From assembly GCA_964017195.1 (NCBI GenBank), contig OZ024895.1, positions 13,676,534 through 13,740,533 of the forward strand: a stretch of DNA of 64,000 nt, in the 5' to 3' direction. The DNA is from Siderastrea radians. Its lineage: Eukaryota; Cnidaria; Anthozoa; Scleractinia; Rhizangiidae. Within the stretch, counting starts at the first letter, position 1. Every line of letters starts with the position of its first letter. Shown in pieces: positions 1 through 14,300 of this stretch. The notes under the pieces are model-generated. The model saw only the letters and a list, made by a program, of their open reading frames with translations. It had not been told where the DNA came from and made no database searches. The translations under genes were made by a program, and so were the position numbers.

Positions 1-1010
1 GTAGCAGAAGTCGTTATGCAAAGCATCGAGAAACGAGTTCTTGCAACTTACAAACGAACACTACCACTCTGGCTACGCTACCTTGACGATACCTCTAGAG
101 CTGTACCAAAAGACGGAATAGACGATTTTCGCGAATACTTCCACATACAAAACGCCGACATACAATTTACTAAGGAGATCGAAGAAAATCACAAAATACC
201 TTTTCTAGACTGCTTAGTTACCGGTGATTGACAATAACAAACTAGGGACGACAATCTTAAGAAATTGACACACACGTGAACTGACAGATTTTCTCGACCA
301 ATCATCTTACTTTTCAAAAAGCAACGATTAGACGGACCTTGACAAGAAGCGGGCAACTAGTTTGTGACTCACCTGACAGCTTAACAGATAAAATCAACTA
401 CTAAGACAACGTTTTCAACAAGAACAATTGCAACAGGGACTTTATTAGACACAACACTTACGGGAACTCTGAACCTAACGTTAAGAGCACAAAGTCGACA
501 CCTGTTACTACTGCAACTGTAACTTACGTCAAAGCGACTTCTGAAGCTATCAGACGGATCCTACAACCCTAAAACTTCCGCGTTGCTTTCAAACCTATCA
601 CTACTTAATTTGCGACAACTGCTGAAGAACATTAAGTACAGGGACGAACCAAGCGACAGACAGGTCAGAGAGCATGCTATAAGATCAAATGCTGCGACTG
701 CCAGGCCACTTATATTGGTGAGCTCGGTAGGAATTTGAACATCCGACTGACTGAACACAAACGAGCGACTAGAAATGGTGACATCAACAATCACATTGCT
801 GAGCACCATTTAAAAACAAGCCACAGAATCGACTGGGACTCCGCTGAATGCGTTACCTACACTACGGACTACTATCAACGAATCACTCTGGAAAGCTGGC
901 TTACTAACTTAGAGCAAACACCACTAAACCGTTGCCAACAGCTACCTGCACCTTACAAACGACTGATTGCCGGCAACAACAAGACAGACAAACAATAGAC
1001 AAACCGACCT
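1..1010 (+). pseudogene. Penelope-like element 1, decayed (RT C-terminal part and GIY-YIG)
   Basis: A retroelement fragment entering from the left edge. Residues from 16-231 read WLRYLDDTSRAV, the YxDD active-site strand of a reverse transcriptase, followed by HKIPFLDCLV, the typical Penelope-family thumb start. The next 430 bases have lost the frame. Frame returns at about 678 with YKIKCCDCQATYIGELGR and NLNIRLTEHKRATRNGD, the GIY-YIG endonuclease of Penelope-like elements. Frames are broken by stops, so it is inactive. Confidence 0.85.
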
Positions 1011-1382
1011 ATTCGACTAACAATAGACCAACGGACATTTGACTAACAAAAGACGGATCGAAACGCACCAATCACGTTTATCAGTCTTCACAGCCAATAA
1101 CATCACGGCTTAACTGACAGGTGACCAATAACATCACGAGATCGTCGACCAAGCAGGAGTCAGGACTACGAGCGTAGACTTTTCACATCTACTGACGATT
1201 CACAGTTCACTTGACTCTGATGATGACTTCCGCTCAGGTTGTGGAAACGTCCACCACAAACAGTCCTTCTCAGGGCTACACTCACCCGGACGATCATAAT
1301 TTCCGACTTACAAATATCAACTAATTGTTAACTTTTCTCTATTTCAGGAAAGAACTCAGCATGAGCTAAGAAACACCCTAAG

Positions 1383-1383
<1 letters not shown>

Positions 1384-1422
<39 letters not shown>
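1384..1422. repeat. ATC microsatellite
   Basis: About 13 units of ATC, directly beyond the decayed Penelope-like element. It may be that element's 3' simple-repeat tail. Confidence 0.9.
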
Positions 1423-1659
1423 TTTATTTAACCCTTTATTTACTCACGGAGTGACATTGATTATATATAAAAGTGGTCTTCCAGAGAGCCGCGAAAATAC
1501 CCCCGCCCCCCCAAGAAAAAAATTCAATTAGAAGGGGATAGATATATAAAAATATTATCATAAACCCCTAAATGTATAATCGTATTACACTGCTGCAACC
1601 GGTTTAATAACTAACAAATCATGTACTTAAAATAGTTTGCTAAACATAGTTCTAGAAGA

Positions 1660-1665
1660 TTTATT
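1660..1665 (-). promoter_or_regulatory. Candidate poly(A) signal for the RTK
   Basis: AATAAA on the minus strand about 535 bases beyond the stop codon. The stretch 1666-2198 has no long ORF or recognisable repeat and would be the 3' UTR. Position and hexamer are the only evidence. Confidence 0.35.
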
Positions 1666-2198
1666 TAAAATTGATCATTAAAAAATAGGTACAGTTGCTT
1701 GCCTTTGCAGCGATTTTAGTCCAGAGGACAGACTCTTTGCACTGAAGGCTACATCAGTATTACCACCTCTGACTCTGGCCTTGAAACATGCAAAATTATT
1801 GAGGAGTCTACTAAGGTATAGGAGTGGAGATCAGCCCTATTGTTAAAAATCTTTGTTAAGTATGTTGGAGGAAGATCACTCAAAATTTTATACATAATGA
1901 TTGGAGCAAGAAGTTTACTTCTTCTGTGTTCCACTATTTTCTAGCCTGACAATTCCAATAGATCATTGGATCGTATTTTATAGTAAGAGAACCCTAAAAA
2001 TCCTTTTCTACAGATATTCCTTTGTCAATATGACCTAAAAAGAGCTCCAGTATTTCAATAAGACAAACAGATTAGCTAACGATTGTTCACTGAATGGTGG
2101 TGATCATTTGCTAGCTATTTACTGTGGTGGATATTCAAGGACCCTCGAGTTCGCGCGAGAACTAGTGAAGATGGTTCCCGCGAGCTTTGGCTCAAAAA

Positions 2199-2267
2199 TT
2201 AATCTGCTATGAGATCGTTGACGTTAGCATACTGGCTGTTGTCGTAATCACTGAGGTTGACATACAT
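2199..2267 (-). CDS. RTK exon 20: C-terminal tail and stop
   Basis: 69 bases including TAA, phase 0, with a strong acceptor (ttttatcttacag). It encodes [20 protein letters not shown] and AD. Three closely spaced tyrosines (YVNL, YDNS, YANV) resemble SH2-docking tail motifs; YVNL and YANV fit the Grb2-type YxN preference. The short, in-phase, Tyr-rich tail supports it being the true terminal exon. Confidence 0.85.
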   Translation of the reverse strand: MYVNLSDYDNSQYANVNDLIAD

Positions 2268-5200
2268 CTGTAAGATAAAACACCCCACGTGTTATCCTTG
2301 ATTTTAATTTTGAAAATTACTATTTAGGCTGTTGTGGGAATGAATGTATCTGTCACCCAAATAAAGTAACATTTTCACTTGCCTCACTAGCAATACTATA
2401 AGAATAATGACGGACGAGACCTGAAGGCAGTTGGGTCGGAAGGTGGGAGAGGTTAGTGTTGAAGAAACAATCGAGTGAACAGGGACGCGCTCAAAAATGA
2501 GTCTAGGTGATAGACCAATGTTATTAACTGCACCGACACAATACGTATAGCTCTACGACAAAGATAGTGAATCGTTGTGCAGATGGTTTCCTTACCGGGT
2601 GGTTGCCTTCCATTTCTTTCATCGTAACTCTTAGTTCGCTGAAAGTGGGTCGATTATCTGGGTGTTCTTCCCAGCATTTCAGCATTAACATGTATCTAAT
2701 CCATGAAATAAAAAAAAATACTTGTAACGTATCCTACAAAGGGGAATTACAAACGCTTATTGACATCCATAGTTTAAACGGGGAGGAAAGAAGCAGGGTA
2801 TTCTACATGTGAAACTCGTCGTTTTGAATATCATCGGTATCAACAATGCCTGAGAAAAAAGCATCGAACAAATATTGATGTATCCACATTGCTTTCCTCT
2901 GAAATACGGTGTTTTGAAACATTGATTTAAGATGGTTATTTCTTGTTAGTACTGTTAAGTATTGTAACTGTAAAGTTAAGCATTGTCAAGTATTGTTAAG
3001 TGACGATAGAAAACTAACTATTTTATTCTGTGAATCTATGTTAAAATTTTTCGAGTTTTTGGTGAAGAGGCTGCTGAGGATAATGCTCCACAATGGGCGT
3101 ACTACTTAGTTTTAATAAGATTTGTTTTCAAAGATAGGAAAGAGGAAAATCGGTTAAAATGGAATTTGCTACAATTTGGGGAAAGGTGGATATTGAGAAG
3201 AAATCTTTAATACATAGGGCTTGAAGCTTTGTCCCATAATTGGAAAATGAACATTTTGCAGCAGAACATGTAACTTGTCTGCAACACAAGCCAAAACCCT
3301 TGTTCTCCACGAGGCCTGTCAAACTGTACCTTTGGCAAGCAGTATGCATAAATCACAGGTCGGCTTTTTAATTCTTGACATTAATAAAGATCAAAAACTA
3401 ACGCAGTTGTTAGGAAAAATTGTGATGCATCATCACTATCATAACTTTCACAGGTACTTACAGTTTGTCATCAACGTGTTTTGGTTTGGGCATTCTGTAT
3501 CCTTCTTCAAGTTTCCTGGGGATTTCTCTGGCGCTGATGTCTGGGTATGGAGATCCACCTGGAAGAGATAAATTATTTGCCATATATTTAAGTATTTAGA
3601 ATTTACACAGTGATTAATTTTTGTTTGCTTTGATTGGAGAAAGAAAATCACGTGTGCGACGGTTTTCAGACGATATGCCCGTCGGATTCGATGTCCATTC
3701 TCCGATAATATCAAAGATAAAAAAAGGAAGGAAAAAGAAACTAACGCACATTATTGGTTGTTTGTTTATTTTTTTTAAAATTTAATGGAAAAGTTATGAC
3801 ATTGGGTAAAGTAACCAATTTGCATTTATTCAGCGACAGCCAGCCATGAGCATCCACCGGCTGTTTTCTCTTTATCAAGAAAAAGCGCGCACGTTAAAGA
3901 AATTAATCGAGACTAGCACAATGCAAAAAAAAAAAACCCTTCCTGGTTGCCTGATACATCGGAAAATTATGCCCTTGAGGGAAGAATTGAACCGGCCAAA
4001 TATCACAGTCTCCATGGAAAGTTTGCTTCTCGGCCAACAACCGTTCATTTTTTCTTGGCAATCGTTAAGCCTCGGATATTGGCCTCCGTTATACCAATTG
4101 TTTGAAAGGGTGTATTTACTAAACGAAATTGCCACGCGAGTAACTGACTTTTCTGAGTGCGCATGAACCTCAAAGGTTAATGTGTATGCAAAGAAAACTT
4201 ATGTCAGGAGTGGGATATTCAGGGAACATCTCAAGAAATTCGCATTTGCATATCTAGTTTGTTTTGTTTATGCTTACTACTTTTGACTTTCCCTCGGCAA
4301 TAGAATATCTGTCGCGAAGATTTTGGTCAATTTTCAGAAAATTCCCCAAAAGCATGTTGCATAGTTCTCCAAACTGATTATAACCATCTCCTACATAATT
4401 TCGGTCCATTGACCACTGTATCAAAAATCTTCGACTATTTTCCAACGATTTCCCCCAAAACAGCCAGAGTTGTCTGAAAAAAGTTGCAGTAATATATCCA
4501 CTATAATAACTAGTCTTCCACGGCGTTTCCGTCCACTTTCTGAACTTTTCCGAATATTGCCAAACCACCAAAAACTCCCAAAAACGACTACACGCCAAAC
4601 TCGTTTTACGTTTAGCCCTACGATTCAACTTGCTTTACCTAGCAATCCAAACCCTTGGGGAAAGTTGGGAATTACCCTGAATATGTCTACTAGGATAACG
4701 CAGAATATAAAAGTTTTTTCCAGCTTTCTAATGGGCATTATTCTTTATGAACTGAAATGAACTGACATAACACTTAACATACCTACAGTAAGAATTTCGT
4801 AGAGCAGGACACCGTAACTCCAGCTACAAAAATGATAAAAAAAGAGGGAGAGAAAGTAATATAAATACTAAGGTGTTGTAGTCAAATTGCCCAGACTGCA
4901 CGAAAGGGGATGGTAACTATCGGATATATGCCAACTGAGGAAGCATTTCGCATTTAAATCTGCCGTCATAAAATTGTGGAAAACATGGCAATATACTGCT
5001 GGTATTGGGAAAAACTTCACTTAACCGATGTCAAATAATCGTGGTAAATTTTGAAACCTGAACAAACTGGGGGGCATAACCATTTTCTGGGAAGCATTTT
5101 TTTTCAGAAATTGGGAGTGTGTTCGTAATGGAAAAAACTCACTTTCTGTCGGTGAATTTTAAGATTTTAAACCATTTCGGTTTTTCCATCGTATTACACA

Positions 5201-8200
5201 CTTTTTTTTGAAAAAGATAAAGAAATCCAAGATGGCAGATCCTATTATTATCTTCTTATTAACCCTATTCAGACCGGGCTTTGTTTGGTCTTGTGGAACC
5301 GGTGCAGGGGGGGGGGCGGTGCGGATTCCACTCCCACCTCACAACTCCAAGAATATTAAAGCTATGAGAACGATACTTAAAGGACAGATAGTGCGTCCAA
5401 AAACGTTTCCGTTGAGGTCCACAACCTCGGCTGATGACGTCATCTGACGTCACAATAACGTTTTGTTCTAAAACGGCGCCATCTTGGATCCGCCATCTTG
5501 GATTTCTTAAATTTTTCAAAAACCTTCAAAAACCGCCAAAATTGATCAAGAAGTGATCAAAATCAATAAATTAACTTAGAAATGATCTTGATCTAAAAAT
5601 GTAAAATTTGCTTCCAAAAAGTAATGATTTTTGATTAAAAAGAGGGAAATTCAAAATTCTGAAAAAAACCGCTTGTCAAAAAGTGGTTGCCATGATAACG
5701 TCAAACTCAATAGACAAGCACTTACTACACCAAATTGTTCCCAGATAAATTTTAGGAAAAGTCACTAAGTTTGGTGGCCTTAGCTTGCTTGTTAAAAAAG
5801 TTACAAGCGTCCAAAGTCCGTGCGGGTATAATTCCGCCCCCCCAGGTCTGAATAGGGTTAAACCATGACGTAATTCAACGTCAAGTGACGGCATATGCTT
5901 ATGTCACGGACTGCAAAGATTATGTGAGCCACAATATGCTCTCTGAGTTAACGCTTTCCCGCCAAGCGACGTTTTCGACCCGGTGACATTGAACCACTTG
6001 TGACGTCATTATTTTTGACGTCATCAGATTGTTTTGATAAGCAGCTAACACAGCAAGGACAGATCCATCCATACGTGTGTCCATTTTGACTATCGACCAA
6101 ATTCTGGCAGAGCTATACCAGAACAAACGTGGCCAATTTTGGGTGCAAAGATGGTAGTAAAATAGGCCAAGTCACCTAGTTGATCAATGTTCGATTTCCA
6201 GGTTTTTAGAAGGGCTGAGGCCAAACCTTTTCCAGTGGATAGAAATGAGATAAAGGGTAGAAGATAAAGAGGATAGAAAGGGAGAGAAAAAGGAAAGCAA
6301 AAGAAGCGAGAAAAAAATTGGAAATGAATCCGCAAAAAAAAATTCATAATAAAAATGGTTTCTGCGCATGCGTGAAAGCAAAATATTGTACAATTTACAA
6401 CATTATCTTGCCCAGAGCTGCGATCCTTTTGGCCAGCGCCACGGATCGAGAGTTCTAGCGGGGGCCAGGATAACGCGCAAGCGCACTAGCTGCCCATTTT
6501 TGTAACCGATGGTAACCGTTATTGTTTCAAATTTCTGAGACTGCGCAGAAAGCCGGAAGTCCGTGTTTCGTGGACTTCCTGTTTTCGGACCCTGCCAGAG
6601 CTCTCGATCTGTGGCGCTGGCCAAAAGGATCGCAGCTGTGGGGACGAGAATGAATTTACAACAGAAGCTGTCTCAAAATCTAGTTAAAGTGTAAGAAAAC
6701 GTTTTGTAGCAAAGTTTAGTGGCATTTGACAACACAGCACTTAAAAAACCGCTTCAACGGTAAAAAAATGCGTTTTTCGAGTAAAAAAGGAGGGCGGGAA
6801 AGAGTTAAGGAGGAATGGGTGTGGCGAAGACACCCAGAACAAGCTTTATAGGCCAGTTCTACACACCACTGACAGTGAATTGTCTGTCCCGATTGAGGCA
6901 AAAACCAAATCTAAACCACTCGTATTTCTTGACTGAGCTTAAAATCAGCCACGCTTACTTTATCATCACCAAGGAAACTTTTCTTATAGCTCATCTTTGC
7001 CTCATGCAGGACGCTGCTAGATCACTCAGCTCACTGGTTAGAGCATCCGACTGGTGGCTTCCGGAAACGCCCATGAGGGACTCTCATTTGTTTCTCATCC
7101 ACACTTATGACCCTCTGAATATCATAGCTTTCTTATCTGAATACAAAGCTTAAAACGTGCAATATTCTTGTCAGTAAATTTACCATCAATAAAAGTACTT
7201 ACACATCACTCTGCGTTGTGTATGTTCCATACATCAAGGCTTCATAAGCAGTCCATTTAACAGGCAGGCGCCCCTTTAGAAAGAATTTTATTTCAACAGA
7301 ATAACTACCCTGGAAATGATAAAATCAACGAATCGAACAGGCTGTTACGATGAAGGGACAATTTGGGAACGTCATCATATCGGCGATTAGTTAAGGGAGA
7401 TCCGGCTCAAATCCAGCTTGGATGTTACGTTAGTCAACAACTTGTGGGTTCCTACTATAAGTACAGTCAGATTATAATTTCCGACCTTAACTATCTTTTT
7501 TGTTTTAGTTTTTTCTCCACAGCTTGAAACACTCATTTACCTGCCACCAATCGTAGAGTTCTTTGAGAAAATACTCACACAACTATTTCTAATGTAAATA
7601 TCATCCTGGTGCACATTCCTCGCCATCCCAAAATCTGTGACTTTACACCTCTCTCCCTCACCAACAAGGACGTTTCTCGCTGCCAAGTCACGATGGATTA
7701 TCTAAAAGAAAAATTAGATTTTTTCTATTCCATGTATACACGTATTATGTTTTCCATCAGATACTGAGACCCTTAGACGAATAAGGGACCTTATGTAACC
7801 AGAACGCTGACGTCTAGGACTTCAGGGCAGCTTCTGCAATCTTTAGTATTTTTTCACTCTGACTCGCTTGACCGTCCTTAAGAGCAAGCATTTTCCTATC
7901 TATGTTGAAAAGCTAAAAACTACCCAGATAAAGAGAAATGAACTTTTATATGCGTTGACCTTAAGCAAGGCCACTATTCCGTCAAAACCAATGCTAAACC
8001 TGTTTCCAGCGCGCAACTCACCCCACCCTACCAAATGGGCCAAGCCCTGGGTGAGCTTCGATGCGTCCTGGAGTTTCAGGTTTTGCATGCTCAGAATCAC
8101 CGCTAAAAAGGAATTAACTACCTAGGGAGTCAACGGCACGCTATTACGACTTCCAGAGAGCGCTTCTAAATAACAATATGCCATTCCTTAAGAATTCTCC

Positions 8201-11200
8201 GTTAACCCTAAAGCAACTTTTTATGCGGAATTTTCGTTTTGAAGAAGAAGAAGAGTTGATTTAACAAGATTACGTTTCAGAGAGAACGAAAACCAACACC
8301 AGATTTTGTTAACCGAACTCTTGCGATAGAACTAATCACCAGACAATTACGTACTAGTTGTCATTAAGTCTTTCGCTTTCTTAATTTAGTTCGCGAATAA
8401 AAAAGATACTGAAAGTTAACATTACTATTTCAAAGGTTATGCGTCGCCGTCTCTTGGAAAACCCTGTTCAATTTTGCTTTTCCTTCTGTCCTCGCGCTCC
8501 AGCGAAGTGTTATAGCTGTCATGTTCGAATATTTGCTGAGCTTACTAGCAATGTACGCCAAAAACTTATGGATGCCCTGTTTATTGTTGTTCAGGAACCA
8601 GCTTCCTTCCGGATTATATTAATTATAATAATACCAATGCTGCAGTTCGTCATTGTTGTTTTTTAAGATTTTTGTTTCTCCACAGTGTGAAATGTTGAGA
8701 TATTATTCTTATAACTACAGAATACTGTAATATCCAAGAAAAAACGAATTCGAATTGGATGTACACAGATTAAAGCTAACCTTTCTAAAAGCCAAGTAAC
8801 ACATTCCATCAGCAACTTGCCATGCAAACTTCATCAACTGTTCCGCAGTCAGACAGGTCTGTGGCTTTACATCCGGGTCCTTATAGTATGTGTCGTTCAA
8901 TCCTCGGCTCTTTCTCAAGTAGCCCAGAAGGTCTCCAAACGGTATGTACTCAATAAGGACCATCAGTGGGTCTGTGGAAAACAACATATTTGGCAACTTA
9001 CAAATACATAGTGGAAGTGACTTCAGTACAAGTGATTGCAGCCTAAAACACGAAAACATCTTTCTTGCAAAAAGCAATTATTACGACGCTACGTCATACG
9101 ACCCTTTTTCTCGATATGCTCTTTTGGTTATATGCTCAAACCAAAACAAAAACAAAATTACGCAAACAAGTGACTCTTTAACCATGCGATATTACTTGTA
9201 TGATTTTCCCATTACCACTCTCGGTGACGCATCCCATCAGCTTGATCACGTGAGGATGAGGTTTCAGGGTTTTCATCAACTCAAGTTCCGACAGCAGATC
9301 CCTTTTGTCCGAATCTGGAGCATTTGCTGTTGAACAATGAAACAGAACGAGATTGTCATCTCCTAACAAGACGGTCCAGTCCGCATGTTGCTGAGAGATT
9401 ACCCGCATAAGCTGAAGTAGCTTTCGATGAAAATAAATAAAAATAAAGGGCCAGATAAATTTGAAGGGCGACGTGACAGGGTCTACTGATAATGTCTAGG
9501 ACAGAGATAAAAAGGTTCATTTTCAAATCAGAAAGAAATTGAGAGCAATGACAAACTTGGTTAATTTTATTGTACCGACAGGGCTGTTGCGTATTCTGGG
9601 ATACCTAGAGTTACACCGTTACTGACTCTCATATGCATGATGATATGCATCATGATGCATGATGATGGTGGTAGTGGTCATGATGATGATGATGATGATG
9701 ATGATGACGATGATGATGATGATGGTGACGACGATGGTGATGATGATGATGATGATGACGATGATGATGACGATGATGGTGATGATGATGATGATGATGA
9801 TGACCACGATAGAACATGTTAGTTTTAATGCAACTTAAAATATCGGCCACTTTCAACGCTTCCACAGCTATGGTTGTGTTCTCCTCGCAACAGAGTAATA
9901 ATTGATGATGTCTCTAATGACTCTAATGATGATACCAATTACAATGATGATGACGACGATGACAATGATGATGGTGGAACATATTAGCTGTAATACAAAT
10001 TAAAATATCCACACCTTTCAACTTTTTCACAGCTACAGTTGTATTCTCCTCGCCACTACGTAAGCAATTTCGCACGGTTGCTTTAGCAACCTCGGAAAAC
10101 GCTCCTCTGCCGATGATTTTAATAATGGTCACCTCCTCCGGATTTATTTCCCAGCTCATCGTCGAAGGATTAAGGGGCATATAGATTCCAACGCTCGGAT
10201 AATCGTAGTCAGCTGGTTGTTCTTCCCCTGTGGGGTCTTCTCTGGGATTCTAGAGGCAAAATTGTAACAAAAATGTTGGACCGGTTAATCAATTGAATAG
10301 GTAATTAATCTCCTAAGATATCTGAAATGTTTGTTTTACACCAGCGCATTGTGTTCCAAGCGGTAAGGTTGGGTGGTCTTAACGCTGCTTTTTCAGACAA
10401 ACATTGCCTTGGCTTTATCGTTTTTAACGTTTTCTAAAATAAATTGTATATGAATAATGACATACCATAAATATAAGGTACTCGCCTCTTGGTGTCACAT
10501 TTGTTCTGAAACCAAAAATCTACAATCATTACAAACAATAAAACAACAACAATTTATTCAAGTTCACTATAGCATTGCTATAGACTGCGAGTAGTCTCTA
10601 ATTTTGGCGATGGCGATTGTGGGGCGGGCGAAACAATCGCTTTCGCTAAAATTAGAAACTACTCGCAGTCTAGCATTGCTAAATCTTCAACAACGCGCAA
10701 GTTAAGGGTATTTGGAACCGGTTAGTGATAATTTGGAGGAATGAATGCAGCTCAAAAAAAATTAAAGAGTTTCAAGTACAAATTGTTGTGTTATATGGAG
10801 GAAAGAAATGAGAAACATAAGCGGCATCCAGCGATGCTGACGGTTTTTGCATAAACTGCAGAGTCGGCGAGAATGAAATTCCACCTTCTGACAATCATCT
10901 GCTAGGAAATTTTAGTTCGGCAATCAATCTACAAGAGATGGGTTAGAGAAGTGAAATGGCAGATAGCCTAATGGTACGATGCTATTAAAGAAAACTGAAT
11001 TACTACGAGCATTGTAAATCTAGCTTGAGTGTGGAAACGTCTGCGCGCAGAATATAAAAATCTGCAACAAATGATCAGGTGTAATCGCATATCGAGATGT
11101 AGCACAGCAAACAGCACGTGTTGAAAGCAAGCCCTTAATTCAGTTTAAGGAGAATGGCATTGGCGAAGAAGCAAAGAAGCACAGATAAAAGTTTAAACCT

Positions 11201-11321
11201 TCAGTTGGATGCAATAATGGAATGCGTGTTATAATAACGTAGACGGTATGGCCTGACGGGTTAAAGTAAATGTACGAAGCCAAATCTTTCACTGACTATC
11301 CAAAGCTTTATTTTGTATCCA

Positions 11322-11353
<32 letters not shown>

Positions 11354-14300
11354 CCAGAATCGTCTCTGAGGTAATTGATGTCGGAATAATTGATGAAGAC
11401 TACTTAAGGACGTTCGCGCGAAAAACTTCTACAACACAGAATTTTTTCATACTTTGGCTACAGTCAGATAATGAGTTACCTATGTCAGAAATGCAAAAAA
11501 ATTGGAGGGGGGGGGGGGGGTCAGCTACTTCGTTTTCCAAATAAAGCGCGTTGAAAACTACCCCAATTTTGACAAATCGGCCCTAGTAACTCGACATGGC
11601 CTCAGTGCTTGTTAGTTGAAAACTATTAAAAATGATTCGCTGTAGACCCACTTTCTTACTCAAATTTTACTTAAGTAGGTCTGTTAAGTAAATAATTTGA
11701 ACCGGTGTCATCCTTTTAGTTAAACTCAACCTCTAAGATAGACTTTTACGAATACCGTGCAGCTTCAATAATAGCAGAATTCGATGATGCGAGGGCAGAA
11801 AAGTGGAAAAAAATCAAACTTCCACAACACAGATTTTCTTTAATTTTTCACAAAACGTAGAAAGAAAATATGGGGTCACGGAACATTTAAGAGAGTTAAA
11901 CGCGTGCATAGATATTAAAGTGACCACTAGCGCTATATATCTCCACATTTCTTCAACAGCGCGCGCGCTCAATGCATGACGTGGCATTACTTCACGAAGT
12001 GAATTGCGTGCGCAGTAAGAATGCGCAGAAACAATTGGCGCGAACGTCCTTAAGTAGATTTTTCTTGGCATTTAGTAGGATAAGAAAGACCTTTTACTAA
12101 ATTGCATTGCGAAAAAAAATATGTCGCCAAGTTTTGTCTTTATCCCGCAACATAAATTTATCCCAATACAAAAGACTGTTTGATTTTATCTTTTGGGGGG
12201 ATTGTGTAAAATCTCTCTTTCTATGTCAGCGTTGTGAAACCTGCATTGTCTTGCGTCTCTTATGGCCAGGGCTAAGAGCTTACCCAGGAACTTGTATAAT
12301 TTGATGTGTTTGAACCTGTTGGCTTGTCTCTGGTGGAACTCCTGACATAGTAAGATAAAAAAAAAGAACAATCGTCATCGCAGTTCTCACATGGCCTAAT
12401 AATACGTATAACTTCTTGCCTCGTAAGCGCGTGCACATTTAGTCCACATGCACCAAGGAGTATGGTAACCATTCCTTTTAGAGCATGAAATTTTAGCTTG
12501 GTAGGCAGAATAAAACGTATTGTTTTTAATCACTAGTTGCCATATCTCGGGAATAAAACAGTGATCTTAAGAGACCGAAGGGACCTCCAGGGGGTAATTC
12601 AGTTATGCTAAGACGCTAGGGGGGTTTGTCAACTTTGAAGCCATCGATTTTCATCTTGCAGGATGATTATGGATTTCATGCCGAAGATTTATGCCCATGA
12701 CAGCAAATAAATTTCTTAGCGCGTACCTGTTTTATATATATTTCCAGCAGAATATATAGTCTGCACTGTCGTTATAAATTTCTGTTTACTTTTTGCCGCA
12801 CTCTACAAAATAAGGCCGTGAAATGACCATATTAAATGTTTTATCGAGAACGTAAACACACCAAGGCAATTGATCTGTTTCCTTTTTAACTTGAACAAAA
12901 TCCCTCCTACATAATTCATTTTCAGGTTTGTTCGGCCACATTTTCTAGTGAAAAAGGTAGGGTAAATCACGAAATAGTTTAAGAAATGTAAATTTTTTTC
13001 AGTGACGATTTTGTTAGTGTTGCCATTGTGGCCGCTAAAGCTCGCAATTGACGTACTTGCAGGTATGCGTCTTCTCCAGAGGAAAAACATCACAATAACA
13101 ATAAATATCAACACAAAAATGACGACAGAGATGTAAACAGCGGGATGGATCTCACGTGAGCCTATGGAAAGAACACAGTTAAATCCTGTTAGGCAGGGTT
13201 TTTAAGAGAAAACAAGATACGATAAGATGATAATCCTTTATATTTAACAATTATCCTGCAAAATCGCACAGAATATCACCTGATACTAAAAATCTAGAAC
13301 AGGAGATATTCCGCAAGATTGAGCAGGATAATTGTTTTATTATTCAACAAATTCTCATCGACTTCCATTTTTAGAAGGAGAAAAACCATGGTTCTATGGT
13401 AAAAACGCTAAAAGCTAGCAACACGTAATAAACACCAAAGCAAAACTTCAAGAAATCGAAGTTTACTATCGCTCACTTAAAAAAGACTCATGTTTGGAAA
13501 TAACAAGAAAAAGTAAAAAATATATATATATATATATCAATAAAAAAATATCAATCTCTGGTAAGCTGAAGCAAATACTTGTTGACTTTTTGAAAGAATT
13601 TAGTCGTGGAATATTTCTTTGAGGGTGTTCAAATTGAGAACACTGCTAAAGCTACCTCGCTTTTCAAAATGGCCGCCAGAACAAGCCGTGAAAAAAGAGC
13701 TACAGTGCACTTCCAAATATGGTCAGCTACGTGTATCGCTGGATATCTGTCATGTGCGGATAACAGATATTGAGGGCTTCCTGACCATATACGGGCATAG
13801 TGACAATTTGTTGAATAATAAATACGTTTATATATCCAATAGCAATGAAATTGGGCAAAAGGAGAAGAGGTGTATTGCGTTCAACGAGTTTAAATGCTTT
13901 CAGTTTCGTCAAGTTGGACCCGCCATACCAGGTTTCCTGATTGTTTGCACTGTAGCAAGAGAAGACCGTCAGAACTGGCCTGAAAGTAGTATAATTGAAA
14001 CCAATGCACAATGCACAATGCCATCTGATGAACGGGGGGCTTACCCTCAGAGGTACAGTGAAACTTGTAGTAGGAGGACACCCTTGGGACCCTCGCTAGT
14101 GTCCGCTTAAGTGGCATTCTCGCTAAAAGCGGTCCACTCGATTTCGCGACCAAAAATAGTTTTCCTTTATTTTTTGTTTGTGAAAAGGGTTTGGTACATA
14201 AGTATCAAAACCACTTTATTTATTTTCCAATTCTTTATTTTCGCTTTGCTACAAGCCAAAAACCAATTTGCCCGCAACGGGGTTTCGGCGGTGATCACAA

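Noticed and set aside
2326..2470. Alternative RTK terminal exon after acceptor-like ctgccttcag near 2422
   Set aside because: The frame gives no kinase-tail motif, whereas the exon at 2199-2267 has a better acceptor and a Tyr-rich tail.
4254..4628. 124-codon minus ORF in RTK intron 17
   Set aside because: Lies between kinase exons that already join in phase; no domain; probably chance.
9619..9865. Poly-Asp, poly-His and poly-Ile ORFs
   Set aside because: Translations of a GAT microsatellite on both strands.
13619..14110. 163-codon plus ORF
   Set aside because: Partly inside the palindromic element, no recognisable domain and no splice context; treated as chance.
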